Made by a program: the position numbers and the translations under genes
Shown: positions 7,612 through 15,279 of the stretch, in pieces
Layout of the letters: each line of letters begins with the position of its first letter
Numbering within the stretch: position 1 is the first letter of the stretch
The notes under the pieces: model-generated
What the model was told of the DNA's origin: nothing
The model's database searches: none
Seen by the model: only the letters and a program-made list of their open reading frames with translations
Assembly: GCF_022747945.1 (NCBI RefSeq)
Contig: NZ_JALDST010000001.1
Span: 3,224,001 to 3,288,000 of the forward strand
Source of the DNA: Micromonospora sp. R77
Lineage (GTDB): Bacteria > Actinomycetota > Actinomycetes > Mycobacteriales > Micromonosporaceae
DNA length: 64,000 nt
Reading direction: 5' to 3'

Positions 7612-8156
7612 CGGAACAGAGCGGTGGGTTCGCCCGGGGCTGGCGCGGGCGGCAGCAGGGCTGGGACCCGATGGGCGAGCTGCAGTCGCTGCGTTCGGAG
7701 CTGAGCCGGCTGGTCGGCGGCCGGTCCGGGCCGCCCGACGTGGAGCTGACCGAGACCAACGACGGCTGGGAGGTCACCGTCCGGCTGCCCGGGGTGGCGC
7801 CCGAGGAGGTGGCCGTCGAGCTGGACGACCGGGAGCTCTGCGTCCGGGCCCGCTCGGAGGCCGAGGTCAACGCCGACCAGGGCATCCCGGGCGGGTTCGA
7901 GACCCGGGGCTTCGAATACCGGGTCGACCTGCCGTCCCGGGTGGACCCCGACTCGATCGACGCGGTGATGGACCACGGCCTGCTGCGGGTGCGACTGCCC
8001 CGGGCGTCCCGGCCCGCGCCGCGCACCATCACCGTCGGCCGGACCGGCCCGCGCCCCACCGGCACCACGACGGGTACGTCCACCCGCGCCGACCCGGCCG
8101 CCGACCGGGAGATGCACCACCCCGACACCACCGTCGACGAGATCGACCGGCCCTGA
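7608..8156 (+). CDS. Small heat-shock protein, Hsp20/alpha-crystallin family
   Basis: 182 residues. The alpha-crystallin domain spans about 42-140: PDVELTETNDGWEVTVRLPG, VELDDRELCVRAR, the hydrophobic FEYRVDLPSRVDPDSIDAV, and the GLLRVRLPR strand that replaces the classical GxLTIxxP. The tail is disordered and Thr/Pro-rich. A holdase chaperone by family. Coupled to the membrane protein upstream by an ATGA overlap. Confidence 0.92.
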   Translation: MTEQSGGFARGWRGRQQGWDPMGELQSLRSELSRLVGGRSGPPDVELTETNDGWEVTVRLPGVAPEEVAVELDDRELCVRARSEAEVNADQGIPGGFETRGFEYRVDLPSRVDPDSIDAVMDHGLLRVRLPRASRPAPRTITVGRTGPRPTGTTTGTSTRADPAADREMHHPDTTVDEIDRP

Positions 8157-8159
8157 CGC

Positions 8160-9281
8160 GTGACCGCCCCGTCCCCGCTCGGCCCAGGTCCGCTCGGCCC
8201 GGTGGGCGAGCGCGTGCCCGACGTCGAGCGGATCGCCGTGCTGCGGGCCAACGCGCTCGGTGACTTCATCTTCATCCTGCCCGCGCTGGAGGCGGTGCGG
8301 GCCGCGTACCCGGCGGCGGAGATCATGCTGCTCGGTGCGCCCTGGCACGCGAAGTTCTGGCGCGACCGGCCGGGCCCGGTGGACCGGGTGCTGGTGGTGC
8401 CACCGGCCCCCGGCATCCGGGTGCCCGACCCCGGTGAGCCGGAGTCGTCCCTGGCCGACTTCCTCGCCGCGGCCCGCGCGGAACGCTTCGACCTGGCCCT
8501 GCAACTGCACGGCGGTGGGGCCAACTCCAACCCGATCGTCGCCGGCCTGGGCGCCCGGGTGACCGCCGGACTGCGGGCCGAGGACGCGCCACCCCTGGAC
8601 CGCTGGCTCCGGTACGTCTACTACCAGCACGAGGTGATCCGCTATCTGGAGGCCGTCGCGCTGGTCGGCGCGGCGGCCACCACGATCACCCCGGCGCTCG
8701 ACCCCACCGACACGGACCGGGCGGAGGCCCGCGCGGTGCTCGGTCCGGCGGAGCGTCCGCGGGTGGCGCTGCACCCAGGGGCCACCGACAGCCGGCGGCG
8801 CTGGCCGGCCGAGCGGTTCGCCGCGGTGGCCCGGGCGCTGGCCGGCGACGGGTACGAGGTGCTGGTCACCGGCACCCCCGTCGAGCAGGAGGTGGTGGAC
8901 GAGGTGGTGGCGGCGGCCGGCGTACCGGTCCGTCCCCAGGTGGGCACGCTCGGGCTGGGCGCGCTGGCCGCCTGCTATGCCGACTGCGCGCTGGTGGTCT
9001 CCAACGACTCCGGGCCGCTGCACCTGGCCGGTGCGGTCGGCGCCCCGACCGTCGGTATCTACTGGATCGGCAACATGATCAACGGGGCGACGCCGTTGCG
9101 GGGCCGGCACCGGCCGATCGCCTCCTGGACCACCCACTGCCCGGTCTGCGGCGTCGACTGCACCCCCGGCATCTATCCGCACCGCCCCGGCGACGGCGAC
9201 TGCCCGCACCGCGACTCCTTCGTCACCGACGTCCCCGTCGTCGAGGTGGTCGAGGCCGCCCGCGAACTGCTCGCCGGCTGA
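8160..9281 (+). CDS. Glycosyltransferase family 9 (heptosyltransferase-like)
   Basis: 373 residues with GT-B features of GT9: RANALGDFIFILPALEAVR at the N-terminus, HPGATDSRRRWPAERFAAVA in the middle, and VVSNDSGPLHLAGAVGAPTV for the nucleotide-sugar site. Family 9 uses ADP-heptose in Gram-negatives; a matching sugar donor could come from the HldE-like protein at 10196..12075. The C-terminus has an unusual Cys/His-rich stretch (HCPVCGVDC, then HRPGDGDCPHRD) that might bind zinc. GTG start three bases after the Hsp20 stop; no clear Shine-Dalgarno, so the true start may be the later GTG before GERVPDVERI. Confidence 0.9.
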   Translation: MTAPSPLGPGPLGPVGERVPDVERIAVLRANALGDFIFILPALEAVRAAYPAAEIMLLGAPWHAKFWRDRPGPVDRVLVVPPAPGIRVPDPGEPESSLADFLAAARAERFDLALQLHGGGANSNPIVAGLGARVTAGLRAEDAPPLDRWLRYVYYQHEVIRYLEAVALVGAAATTITPALDPTDTDRAEARAVLGPAERPRVALHPGATDSRRRWPAERFAAVARALAGDGYEVLVTGTPVEQEVVDEVVAAAGVPVRPQVGTLGLGALAACYADCALVVSNDSGPLHLAGAVGAPTVGIYWIGNMINGATPLRGRHRPIASWTTHCPVCGVDCTPGIYPHRPGDGDCPHRDSFVTDVPVVEVVEAARELLAG

Positions 9282-9320
9282 CACCGGACGGTCCGGCACC
9301 GCCGCCGGTCGGCCGAGGGC

Positions 9321-10199
9321 TCAGGCGGGCTGCGGGGTGTCCGAGTCGGTGAGCACCACCTCCCACGCCTCCACGTCCCGCTCGGTGACGGTGGTCGGCG
9401 ACTCCAGGTGGTAGGCGCCGCTGGGCAGCACCCCCGCGCCGCCGTGCCGGGCCAGCACCGCCAGCTGGGCGGCCACGTCCTCGCCCTGGTGCTGCTCCGG
9501 CACCCGCCGCCAGAACTCGAAGCCGCCGGCGTCGACCAGCTTGGCCCGGTCGTAGAGCACGCACCCGCCGATCCAGGAGATCTTGTACGCCCGCCACGCG
9601 CCCGCCGGCAGGCGCAGCTTCTGCGTCACGTGCAGCAGGTTCGCCGCCGGATGGATCCGCGCCCGGTCCCAGGCCGGGGTGCCGGGGCGGACCCGCTCGG
9701 GGGTGGGCGGGCCGTCCCACTCCTCGTAGTGGCGGTGCGTCTCGGGTCGCACGTCGTCGGCGTACGACAGGCCGTGCACGGCGTTGCCGACGAACCCGCA
9801 GCCCAGCTCCCGGATCGCGGTGACCAGCCGACCGACCGCCCCCGGCTCCAGCCAGACGTCGTCGTCGAGGCAGAGGACGTACCGGGCGACGGAGTTGTCC
9901 AGCAGGAACGCGCGGTGCTCGGCCAGCCCGCGCCGGGGCAGCCGCCGGGTCAGCAGCACCGGGTGGCCCCGGTGGCGCAGCGCCCGGACCATGGTGGCCG
10001 CCGCCGGGTGCGCGTACGCGGGCCCGCCGTCGGACTGGTCGCTCACCACCACCCCGAAGTCGGGTACGTCCTCCTGGGCGGCCAGCCCGGCGAGGGTGAC
10101 CGCCAGCTCGGCGGGACGGTTGCGGGTGGGGATCAGCACGTCGAGTTGCCGGTGCCGGCGGAACTGCTCCGGCGTGCCCGGGTCCAGCGGTCGGTTCAC
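9321..10199 (-). CDS. Glycosyltransferase family 2
   Basis: 292 residues. GT-A fold: LDVLIPTRNRPAELAVTLAG, DFGVVVSDQSDGG and the metal-binding YVLCLDDDVWLEPGAV. A C-terminal WIGGCVLYDRAKLVDAGGF is typical of GT2. No transmembrane segment, so it acts at the cytosolic face. The GTG start overlaps the stop of the nucleotidyltransferase upstream (GTGA at 10196..10199), which puts it in one operon with the HldE-like gene. Sugar and acceptor unknown. Confidence 0.9.
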   Translation of the reverse strand: MNRPLDPGTPEQFRRHRQLDVLIPTRNRPAELAVTLAGLAAQEDVPDFGVVVSDQSDGGPAYAHPAAATMVRALRHRGHPVLLTRRLPRRGLAEHRAFLLDNSVARYVLCLDDDVWLEPGAVGRLVTAIRELGCGFVGNAVHGLSYADDVRPETHRHYEEWDGPPTPERVRPGTPAWDRARIHPAANLLHVTQKLRLPAGAWRAYKISWIGGCVLYDRAKLVDAGGFEFWRRVPEQHQGEDVAAQLAVLARHGGAGVLPSGAYHLESPTTVTERDVEAWEVVLTDSDTPQPA

Positions 10200-11308
10200 G
10201 CCGGCCCACCCGGTACGCCGTCGGTGACCGACCGGTCGGTGACGGCCCGACCGGCGGCTTCGTGCCGGACGGCCGGACCGGCGACGGGATGCGCCCGGAT
10301 CCGGTCGATGATCGCCGAGGTGGAGCGGTCCGGCACGTACCCGAGGGTGCGGACCTGCCCACCGAGCCGGCGGACCAGCGGCGCCTCGGGGACCATCTCC
10401 GGCGGGTAGTCGCCGCCCTTGACGTAGACGTCCGGCTGGACCGCCTCGATCAGGTGGGCCGGGGAGTCCTCCTCGAAGACCACCACGTGGTCCACGCAGG
10501 CCAGCGCCGCGAGCAGCGTGGTGCGGTCCTCCACCGGGTTCACCGGCCGGTCCGGCCCCTTCAGCCGGCGGACGCTGTCGTCGGAGTTGACCGCCACGAT
10601 CAGCAGGTCGCCGAGGGCGCGGGCCTGGGTGAGATAGCGGACGTGCCCCGGGTGCAGCACGTCGAAGCAGCCGTTGGTGAAGACCACCGAGCGCCCGGAC
10701 CGGCGGTGGTCGGCGACGACGGCGGTCAGTTCGGCCGCATCCACCACGGTCGGGTGCCCGGCGTCGTCCGGTCCGCTGCCGAGCGCGGCGAGCAGGTCCT
10801 CCCGGCGGCACACGCAGGTGCCGGTGTCGGAGACCGTGATGGTCGCGGCGAGCTGGGCGAGCTGCGCGGCGGTCGGCAGCGTCGCCGAGGCGGCCAGGGC
10901 CAGCGTCATCGCCGCCAGGTAGGCGTCCCCGGCGCCGACCGCGTGGCTGGCCGGGACCGGGGTGCTGTGGCTGCGCCGCGGTTCGCCGTCGACGCCGCCG
11001 ACCACCGCGCCCTCGGTGTCCAGGGTCACCGCCACCACGTCGGCGCCGGTGTGCGCGCGCAGCTCCGCCAGGCGCGACTCGGCCAGCACCGCCCGGTCCA
11101 CGCCCTCGCCGGCCGCCGCGTTCACCGTCACACCGGTGCCGGTCACGCTGAGCCCGTCGCCGGTCAACGCGACCCGTTCCTCCGCGGGGGTCGGCTCGCC
11201 GGTCGGCCCGGCGGGCACGGCCGCCCCGCCGCCGACCGGTGCGCCGGACCTCGGATGAGGGCTGCCGGCCCCGCCCGGGGCCGCGCCGACCACCAGCTCC
11301 GAGGGCCC
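10196..11308 (-). CDS. HldE-like locus, C-terminal part: end of kinase domain and nucleotidyltransferase
   Basis: Second piece of a bifunctional HldE/RfaE-type gene. It begins inside a Gly/Ala-rich linker, continues with the end of the PfkB kinase domain (ADVVAVTLDTEGAVV and the catalytic loop ASHAVGAGDAYLAAM), then the nucleotidyltransferase domain VVFTNGCFDVLHPGHVRYLT with its HPGH motif, followed by AVNSDDSVRRLKGP, DVYVKGGDY and PDRSTSAIIDRI. Because the kinase catalytic Asp lies here while the substrate site is in the other frame (11164..12075), neither piece can form a whole kinase alone. The left boundary at about 11308 is the inferred frameshift point, not a start codon. Confidence 0.72.
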   Translation of the reverse strand, partial: GPSELVVGAAPGGAGSPHPRSGAPVGGGAAVPAGPTGEPTPAEERVALTGDGLSVTGTGVTVNAAAGEGVDRAVLAESRLAELRAHTGADVVAVTLDTEGAVVGGVDGEPRRSHSTPVPASHAVGAGDAYLAAMTLALAASATLPTAAQLAQLAATITVSDTGTCVCRREDLLAALGSGPDDAGHPTVVDAAELTAVVADHRRSGRSVVFTNGCFDVLHPGHVRYLTQARALGDLLIVAVNSDDSVRRLKGPDRPVNPVEDRTTLLAALACVDHVVVFEEDSPAHLIEAVQPDVYVKGGDYPPEMVPEAPLVRRLGGQVRTLGYVPDRSTSAIIDRIRAHPVAGPAVRHEAAGRAVTDRSVTDGVPGGPA

Positions 11309-12075
11309 TCGGCCGGGTCGGCCGGGTGGTCGAGGTGCAGGCCGGAGGTGCCGGTGGCGGTGGTCCGGCCGGCCACGTTGAAGCCGGCCGCCGCGCGGGC
11401 CAGCAGCCGGGTGGCCTCGGCGAAGCTCGGGGTGACCACGGTCGGGGCGAGTCCCCGCCAGTCCGCGAGGTCGTGCGCGTCGAGCGCGACGGTGGCGTAG
11501 CGGTCCCGGTTGGCGACCAGCCAGGCGCGCACCGCCGAGGGCAGCGCGCCGAGCCCGTAGTCGCAGACCACCAGCGTCAGTGGCGCGCCCCCGGCGGCGG
11601 CGGAGAGTTCCTCGGTGGCGCAGTGCAGCGCGGTGAGCAGCCGGGCCACGGCGTCGTCGTCGAGCGTCTCCTCCGGGTCGCCGGAGTCCTCGCGCAGCAG
11701 GATCTGGTTGCCGGCGAGCATCCGTCGTTTCACCGGGGTGGGACGACCCTCGCGACTGACCGTCCGGTCCCAGACGCCCGCGCGGTCCAGGCAGTCGTGC
11801 AGTTCGTCCCCGGCCACGTCGGCGCCGACCGGGGCGACCAGGACCGCCCGGCCGCCGAGGGCGGAGATGTTGACGGCGGTGTTCGCCGCACCGCCGGCCG
11901 CGGAGATCCGCCGGCGCAGGGTGAGGACGGGCGCGGGTGCCTCCCGGCAGAGCCGCTCGGACTCGGCGAACCGCCACTCGTCCAGCATGGCGTCGCCGAC
12001 GACCAGCACGGGACGCCCGAGCCAGCTCTCCACGACGGTGGCGAGCCGGCGTTCTTCCGCTGCTGCTCCTGCCAT
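11164..12075 (-). CDS. HldE-like locus, N-terminal part: PfkB sugar kinase (frameshifted)
   Basis: First piece of the HldE-like gene. ATG at 12075 with GAAGGG upstream. VVESWLGRPVLVVGDAMLDE, the sugar-binding AGGAANTAVNISALGG and VTPSFAEATRLL are PfkB/HldE kinase features. After about residue 265 the frame turns into a low-complexity tail and stops at 11164, while the missing half continues in another frame. A one-base loss near 11300-11312 (GGGCCC run) would explain it: the joined length of 1880 nt is one short of a multiple of three. Either a true inactivating mutation or a sequencing error. If joined, the product would be about 626 residues, longer than E. coli HldE because of the linker. 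Confidence 0.75.
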   Translation of the reverse strand: MAGAAAEERRLATVVESWLGRPVLVVGDAMLDEWRFAESERLCREAPAPVLTLRRRISAAGGAANTAVNISALGGRAVLVAPVGADVAGDELHDCLDRAGVWDRTVSREGRPTPVKRRMLAGNQILLREDSGDPEETLDDDAVARLLTALHCATEELSAAAGGAPLTLVVCDYGLGALPSAVRAWLVANRDRYATVALDAHDLADWRGLAPTVVTPSFAEATRLLARAAAGFNVAGRTTATGTSGLHLDHPADPAEGPRSWWSARPRAGPAALIRGPAHRSAAGRPCPPGRPASRPPRRNGSR

Positions 12076-12211
12076 GCCCTTCGGGGTCCCCCGGGCCCGG
12101 CCGAACAAACCTGACGCCCGGCGGGTGGACCACGAACGGCCAGGTCGGGGATGGCGTTTCGGGCATCCCGGCGCGGGAAGGGACTTCAGGTACCCCGAGA
12201 GGAGAACCGAC

Positions 12212-12769
12212 ATGGCAGCGAACCTGCAGGGCAAGCGGATCGCGTTCCTGGCCGCCGACGGCGTCGAGGAGGTCGAGTACGTCCAGCCGCGCGAGGCGGT
12301 CGAGAAGGCCGGCGCGCGGGTCGAGCTGGTCTCGCTCGAGTCCGGCTCGATCCAGTCCTTCAACCATCTCGACCACGGCAAGACGTACGACGTGGACGTG
12401 ACCGCCGCCGAGGCGGACGCCGGCGCGTACGACGCGCTGGTGCTGCCCGGCGGGGTGGCGAACCCGGACTTCCTGCGGTCGGACCCGGAGGCGGTCCGGT
12501 TCGTGAAGTCGTTCTTCGACGCCGGCAAGCCGGTCGGCGTGATCTGCCACGGCCCGTGGACGTTGATCGAGGCGGACGTGGTGCGGGGCCGCCGGATGAC
12601 CTCCTGGCCGAGCCTGCGCACCGACCTGACCAACGCCGGCGCGAACTGGGTCGACGAGCAGGTCGTCACGGACAACGGACTGGTCAGCAGCCGCAAGCCG
12701 GACGACCTGCCGGCCTTCTGCGCGAAGATCGTCGAGGAGTTCGCGGAGGGGCCGCACGCCGTACGGTGA
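12212..12769 (+). CDS. DJ-1/PfpI family protein (YhbO-like)
   Basis: 185 residues, the usual length. GKRIAFLAADGVEEVEYVQP opens the fold, the nucleophile elbow is GVICHGPWTL with Cys followed by His, and Glu is in the EEVE segment as in PfpI/YhbO. The end shows SSRKPDDLPAFCAKIVEEF. Members act as stress proteins, glyoxalase or deglycase activity being debated. ATG 12212 has GAGAGGAG 8 nt upstream. Divergent from the HldE-like gene and followed by a hairpin. Confidence 0.92.
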   Translation: MAANLQGKRIAFLAADGVEEVEYVQPREAVEKAGARVELVSLESGSIQSFNHLDHGKTYDVDVTAAEADAGAYDALVLPGGVANPDFLRSDPEAVRFVKSFFDAGKPVGVICHGPWTLIEADVVRGRRMTSWPSLRTDLTNAGANWVDEQVVTDNGLVSSRKPDDLPAFCAKIVEEFAEGPHAVR

Positions 12770-12778
12770 TCATGAGTG

Positions 12779-12808
12779 GGCGGCGACGGCCCGGTACGCG
12801 TCGCCGCC
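12779..12808. terminator. Bidirectional terminator
   Basis: Stem GGCGGCGACG / CGTCGCCGCC with a 10-nt loop between the convergent DJ-1 gene and the GT2 gene ending at 12814. Confidence 0.65.
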
Positions 12809-12813
12809 ACACC

Positions 12814-13650
12814 TCATGCCCGGCGGCCCGTCCGGGTCGGCCGGGGGATCCGGGGCGGGTTGTACCGGCCGGTCGCGGCGCGGACGGCGATGGTCAACAG
12901 GTCGACGTGCCCGGAGAAATTATTGATCTTGGTGGGGATCTCGCCCGGCGGATAGGCCCGGGTCACCGGCACCTCGCAGACCCGCAGACCCAGCCGGGCC
13001 GCCCGCACCGGCAGGTAGGCCAGCAGCTCGTACGAGTCGAAGACGTCCCGGAACGCGGCCACCCGGGGATCGGTCAGCAGTCGCGCCGAGTGACCGCGGA
13101 ACCCGTTGGTGGTGTCCGTGTACCAGGTCCGCGCGCCGGCCGAGAGGACGGGCGCGTGCACCAGACGGATGCCGAGGTAACGGGCCCGTGGGGTGTTCAC
13201 CGCCCGCCCCTGGCGCACGAACCGGGAACCCTGCACGAAGTCGTACCCGTCGTCCAGCCGGGCGGCGAAGCGGGCGATCGCCTCGACCCCGTCCTTGCCG
13301 TTGCCGTCCACCGTGATCACGCCCCGGTAGCCGTCGTTCAGCGCGGCGGCGAAGGCCGTCCGTAGCTGCGCGCCGAGCCGCCCGGCACCGGTCTTCACCA
13401 GCACGGACCGCACGCCGTGCGCGGCCAGGAAGTCCGCGTCGAGGGAGCCGTCCGTGCTGCCCCCGTCGGCGATCAGCACGTCCAGGCCGTGCCCGGTGGC
13501 GTGCATCCGGCGCACCTGGGCGCGGATCCGGTCACCCTCGTTGATCACCGGGACCACCACCGCGTAGCGGCTGCGCCGGGGGGCGAAGTCCCGTCGCTCG
13601 TACGACGGGACCTGCCAGGCCGGAGCGGTCGTCAGCCGGGCCGCCGTCAT
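12814..13650 (-). CDS. Glycosyltransferase family 2 (dolichol-phosphate-sugar synthase-like)
   Basis: 278 residues. SRYAVVVPVINEGDRIRAQV, DVLIADGGSTDGSLD and GVITVDGNGKDGVEAI give the GT2 fold; the Asp-Gly-Asn-Gly replaces the usual DxD. RARLGLRVCEVPVTRAYPPG and KINNFSGHVDLL resemble polyprenol-phosphate sugar synthases. No membrane helices. Last gene of a minus-strand operon; its ATG overlaps the stop of the TIM-barrel gene by 4 bp. Likely charges a polyprenyl phosphate with the sugar made by its neighbours; that is inference. Confidence 0.85.
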   Translation of the reverse strand: MTAARLTTAPAWQVPSYERRDFAPRRSRYAVVVPVINEGDRIRAQVRRMHATGHGLDVLIADGGSTDGSLDADFLAAHGVRSVLVKTGAGRLGAQLRTAFAAALNDGYRGVITVDGNGKDGVEAIARFAARLDDGYDFVQGSRFVRQGRAVNTPRARYLGIRLVHAPVLSAGARTWYTDTTNGFRGHSARLLTDPRVAAFRDVFDSYELLAYLPVRAARLGLRVCEVPVTRAYPPGEIPTKINNFSGHVDLLTIAVRAATGRYNPPRIPRPTRTGRRA

Positions 13651-14459
13651 GGCCGGCCACCGCAGAGGCTCACCGCGTACCGGGCGGCCCGCTCCACGGA
13701 CACCACGCGTTCGTCCGTCGACGGGCGCATCTCCACGCTGACGTGCCCCGGGTAGTCCGCCGCCCGCAGCGCGGCGACGAAGTCGGCGTGCCGTGGATCG
13801 GGATCGCCGACCGGCCCGAGATCCGGTTCGCTCAGGTGCGCATGCCGCAGCAGCGGGGCAAACTCGCGCACGCACGCCGCCGCGTCGTCACCGGCCAGGG
13901 CCATGCAGGCCGTGTCCAGGTGCAGCCGCAGGCCCGGCGAGCCGACCGCGCGTACGAGGGCCGCCGCCTCCGCCGCCGTGGTGAGGTGGTCGGCGCCGTA
14001 CGCCGGAGGGTTCGCCTCCAGGCAGAGGCACGCCCCCGCCCCGGCGGCCCGCTCCGCCAGCCGGCCGAAGACGTCGACCGCGATCCGGTCGGCGACCTCG
14101 ACCGGCAGGTCGTGCCGCTGCCGGTTGCGGGGGCTGCCGAAGACCAGCGCGGTGGCGCCGAGTTCGGCGCACACCTCGACGACCCGACCCAGGTACGCGA
14201 CGAACTCGTCCCGCCCCGGACCGAACAGGGTGAGATCCGGCCGGCCGAAGAGCAGCGACTGGGCGGCGACCACCGGGAGCCCGGCTGCCGCCCACCACCG
14301 GCCGTACGCGCGGGCCTGTGCCGGCGTCACGGTGGTCAGGTCGGGCCAGACCTTGGTGGGCGCCACCTCGACCCCCGCGACGCCGGCCCGGCGCAGCACG
14401 TCCGCGACCTTCTCGTCGTCGGTGGGCTCCCAGGCGATGTTGCTGACCGCCACCCTCAT
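13647..14459 (-). CDS. Sugar phosphate isomerase/epimerase (xylose isomerase-like TIM barrel)
   Basis: 270 residues of the AP endonuclease 2/xylose isomerase-like family: MRVAVSNIAWEPTDDEKVAD, GVAGVEVAPTKVWPD, LCLEANPPAYGADHLTTA with a metal-binding Glu, LRLHLDTACMALAGDD, LRHAHLSEPDLGPVGD with His-Glu, and HVSVEMRPS with the final Glu. Several metal ligands are therefore present. Middle gene of the operon 15223 to 12814, with ATGA overlaps on both sides. Probably isomerises or epimerises a sugar or cyclitol intermediate; the substrate cannot be read from sequence. Confidence 0.87.
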   Translation of the reverse strand: MRVAVSNIAWEPTDDEKVADVLRRAGVAGVEVAPTKVWPDLTTVTPAQARAYGRWWAAAGLPVVAAQSLLFGRPDLTLFGPGRDEFVAYLGRVVEVCAELGATALVFGSPRNRQRHDLPVEVADRIAVDVFGRLAERAAGAGACLCLEANPPAYGADHLTTAAEAAALVRAVGSPGLRLHLDTACMALAGDDAAACVREFAPLLRHAHLSEPDLGPVGDPDPRHADFVAALRAADYPGHVSVEMRPSTDERVVSVERAARYAVSLCGGRP

Positions 14460-15223
14460 GCCGGCACCTGCTCCCCGACGAACGCGCGCAGCCCGGCGAG
14501 CACCTCGTCGCGGCTGCTCACGTACGGCCGGGCGCTGCCGAACAGGTCGCCGTGCCGGGTGTGCATGTCGTACTCGACCCGGGGCACGGTCTCGCAGGTC
14601 AGCGTGCGCCCGAACACCTCCTGCGCCACGGTCTGCGCGGCGGTGGGCTCGGTGGCCAGGTTGAGCACGGACAGCCCGGCCGCGACGGCCAGGTCGATGT
14701 CGGCGGTCAACCGCAGCAGGTCGTAGAACTGGAAGACCGAGTCGCGGTGGCAGTACTCCTCGGTCCGCCCGGTCATCAGGTCGTGGACGAGGTTCTTGCG
14801 CAGACCCGGCCCGTGGAGCGACGGCAGCCGGACCACCAGGCAGCGGGAATAGTGCCGCTGGACGAACTGCTCCAGCCGGGCCCGGTTGCGCCCGTACGCC
14901 TGCGGGTGGCCCGCCGGGTCGACCGGTGTCTCCTCGTCCACCCCGAGCGGCTCGGGATAGACGTCGACGGTGGAGATGAGCACCGCCTCGTCGGCCGTGG
15001 TCGTCCGCAGGTGGTCGATCAGCGTGTCGATGGCCGCGGCGTCGGCGTCCGGCTCCGCGTTCGCCCGCCACTTCAGCCCGGGCGCGCCGCTGATGACGAG
15101 CCGGGTGAACCGCCGCCCGTCGATCGTGTCCACCGTGGCGCTGTTCACCTGCATGTCGTAACGGCGTTGCAGTGCGAGATTTCCTCCGACAAAACCCGTA
15201 TGGCCGATCAAACCACTGAGCAT
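14456..15223 (-). CDS. NAD-dependent epimerase/dehydratase-like protein
   Basis: 255 residues, short for the extended SDR family. The N-terminus is LIGHTGFVGGNLALQRRYDM (Gly-rich cofactor loop in the form GHTGFVGG), then VISGAPGLKWRANAEPDADA, LISTVDVYP and AYGRNRARLEQFV with the YxxxR in place of YxxxK. From memory this subtype recurs in polysaccharide loci with the FAD protein type encoded divergently at 15280. The changed Lys makes classic dehydrogenase chemistry uncertain. First gene of its operon; GAGGTGA lies 3 nt before the ATG. Confidence 0.82.
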   Translation of the reverse strand: MLSGLIGHTGFVGGNLALQRRYDMQVNSATVDTIDGRRFTRLVISGAPGLKWRANAEPDADAAAIDTLIDHLRTTTADEAVLISTVDVYPEPLGVDEETPVDPAGHPQAYGRNRARLEQFVQRHYSRCLVVRLPSLHGPGLRKNLVHDLMTGRTEEYCHRDSVFQFYDLLRLTADIDLAVAAGLSVLNLATEPTAAQTVAQEVFGRTLTCETVPRVEYDMHTRHGDLFGSARPYVSSRDEVLAGLRAFVGEQVPA

Positions 15224-15267
15224 TATTCACCTCGGCTGAAATCAATATGTGGTGTCAGGGAAAATGC

Positions 15268-15273
15268 TAGCGT
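15268..15273 (+). promoter_or_regulatory. Predicted -10 box, leaderless start of the FAD oxidoreductase
   Basis: TAGCGT six nt before the GTG at 15280, in a notably AT-rich 56-bp gap shared with the divergent epimerase gene. Confidence 0.45.
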
Positions 15274-15279
15274 CCGGCC

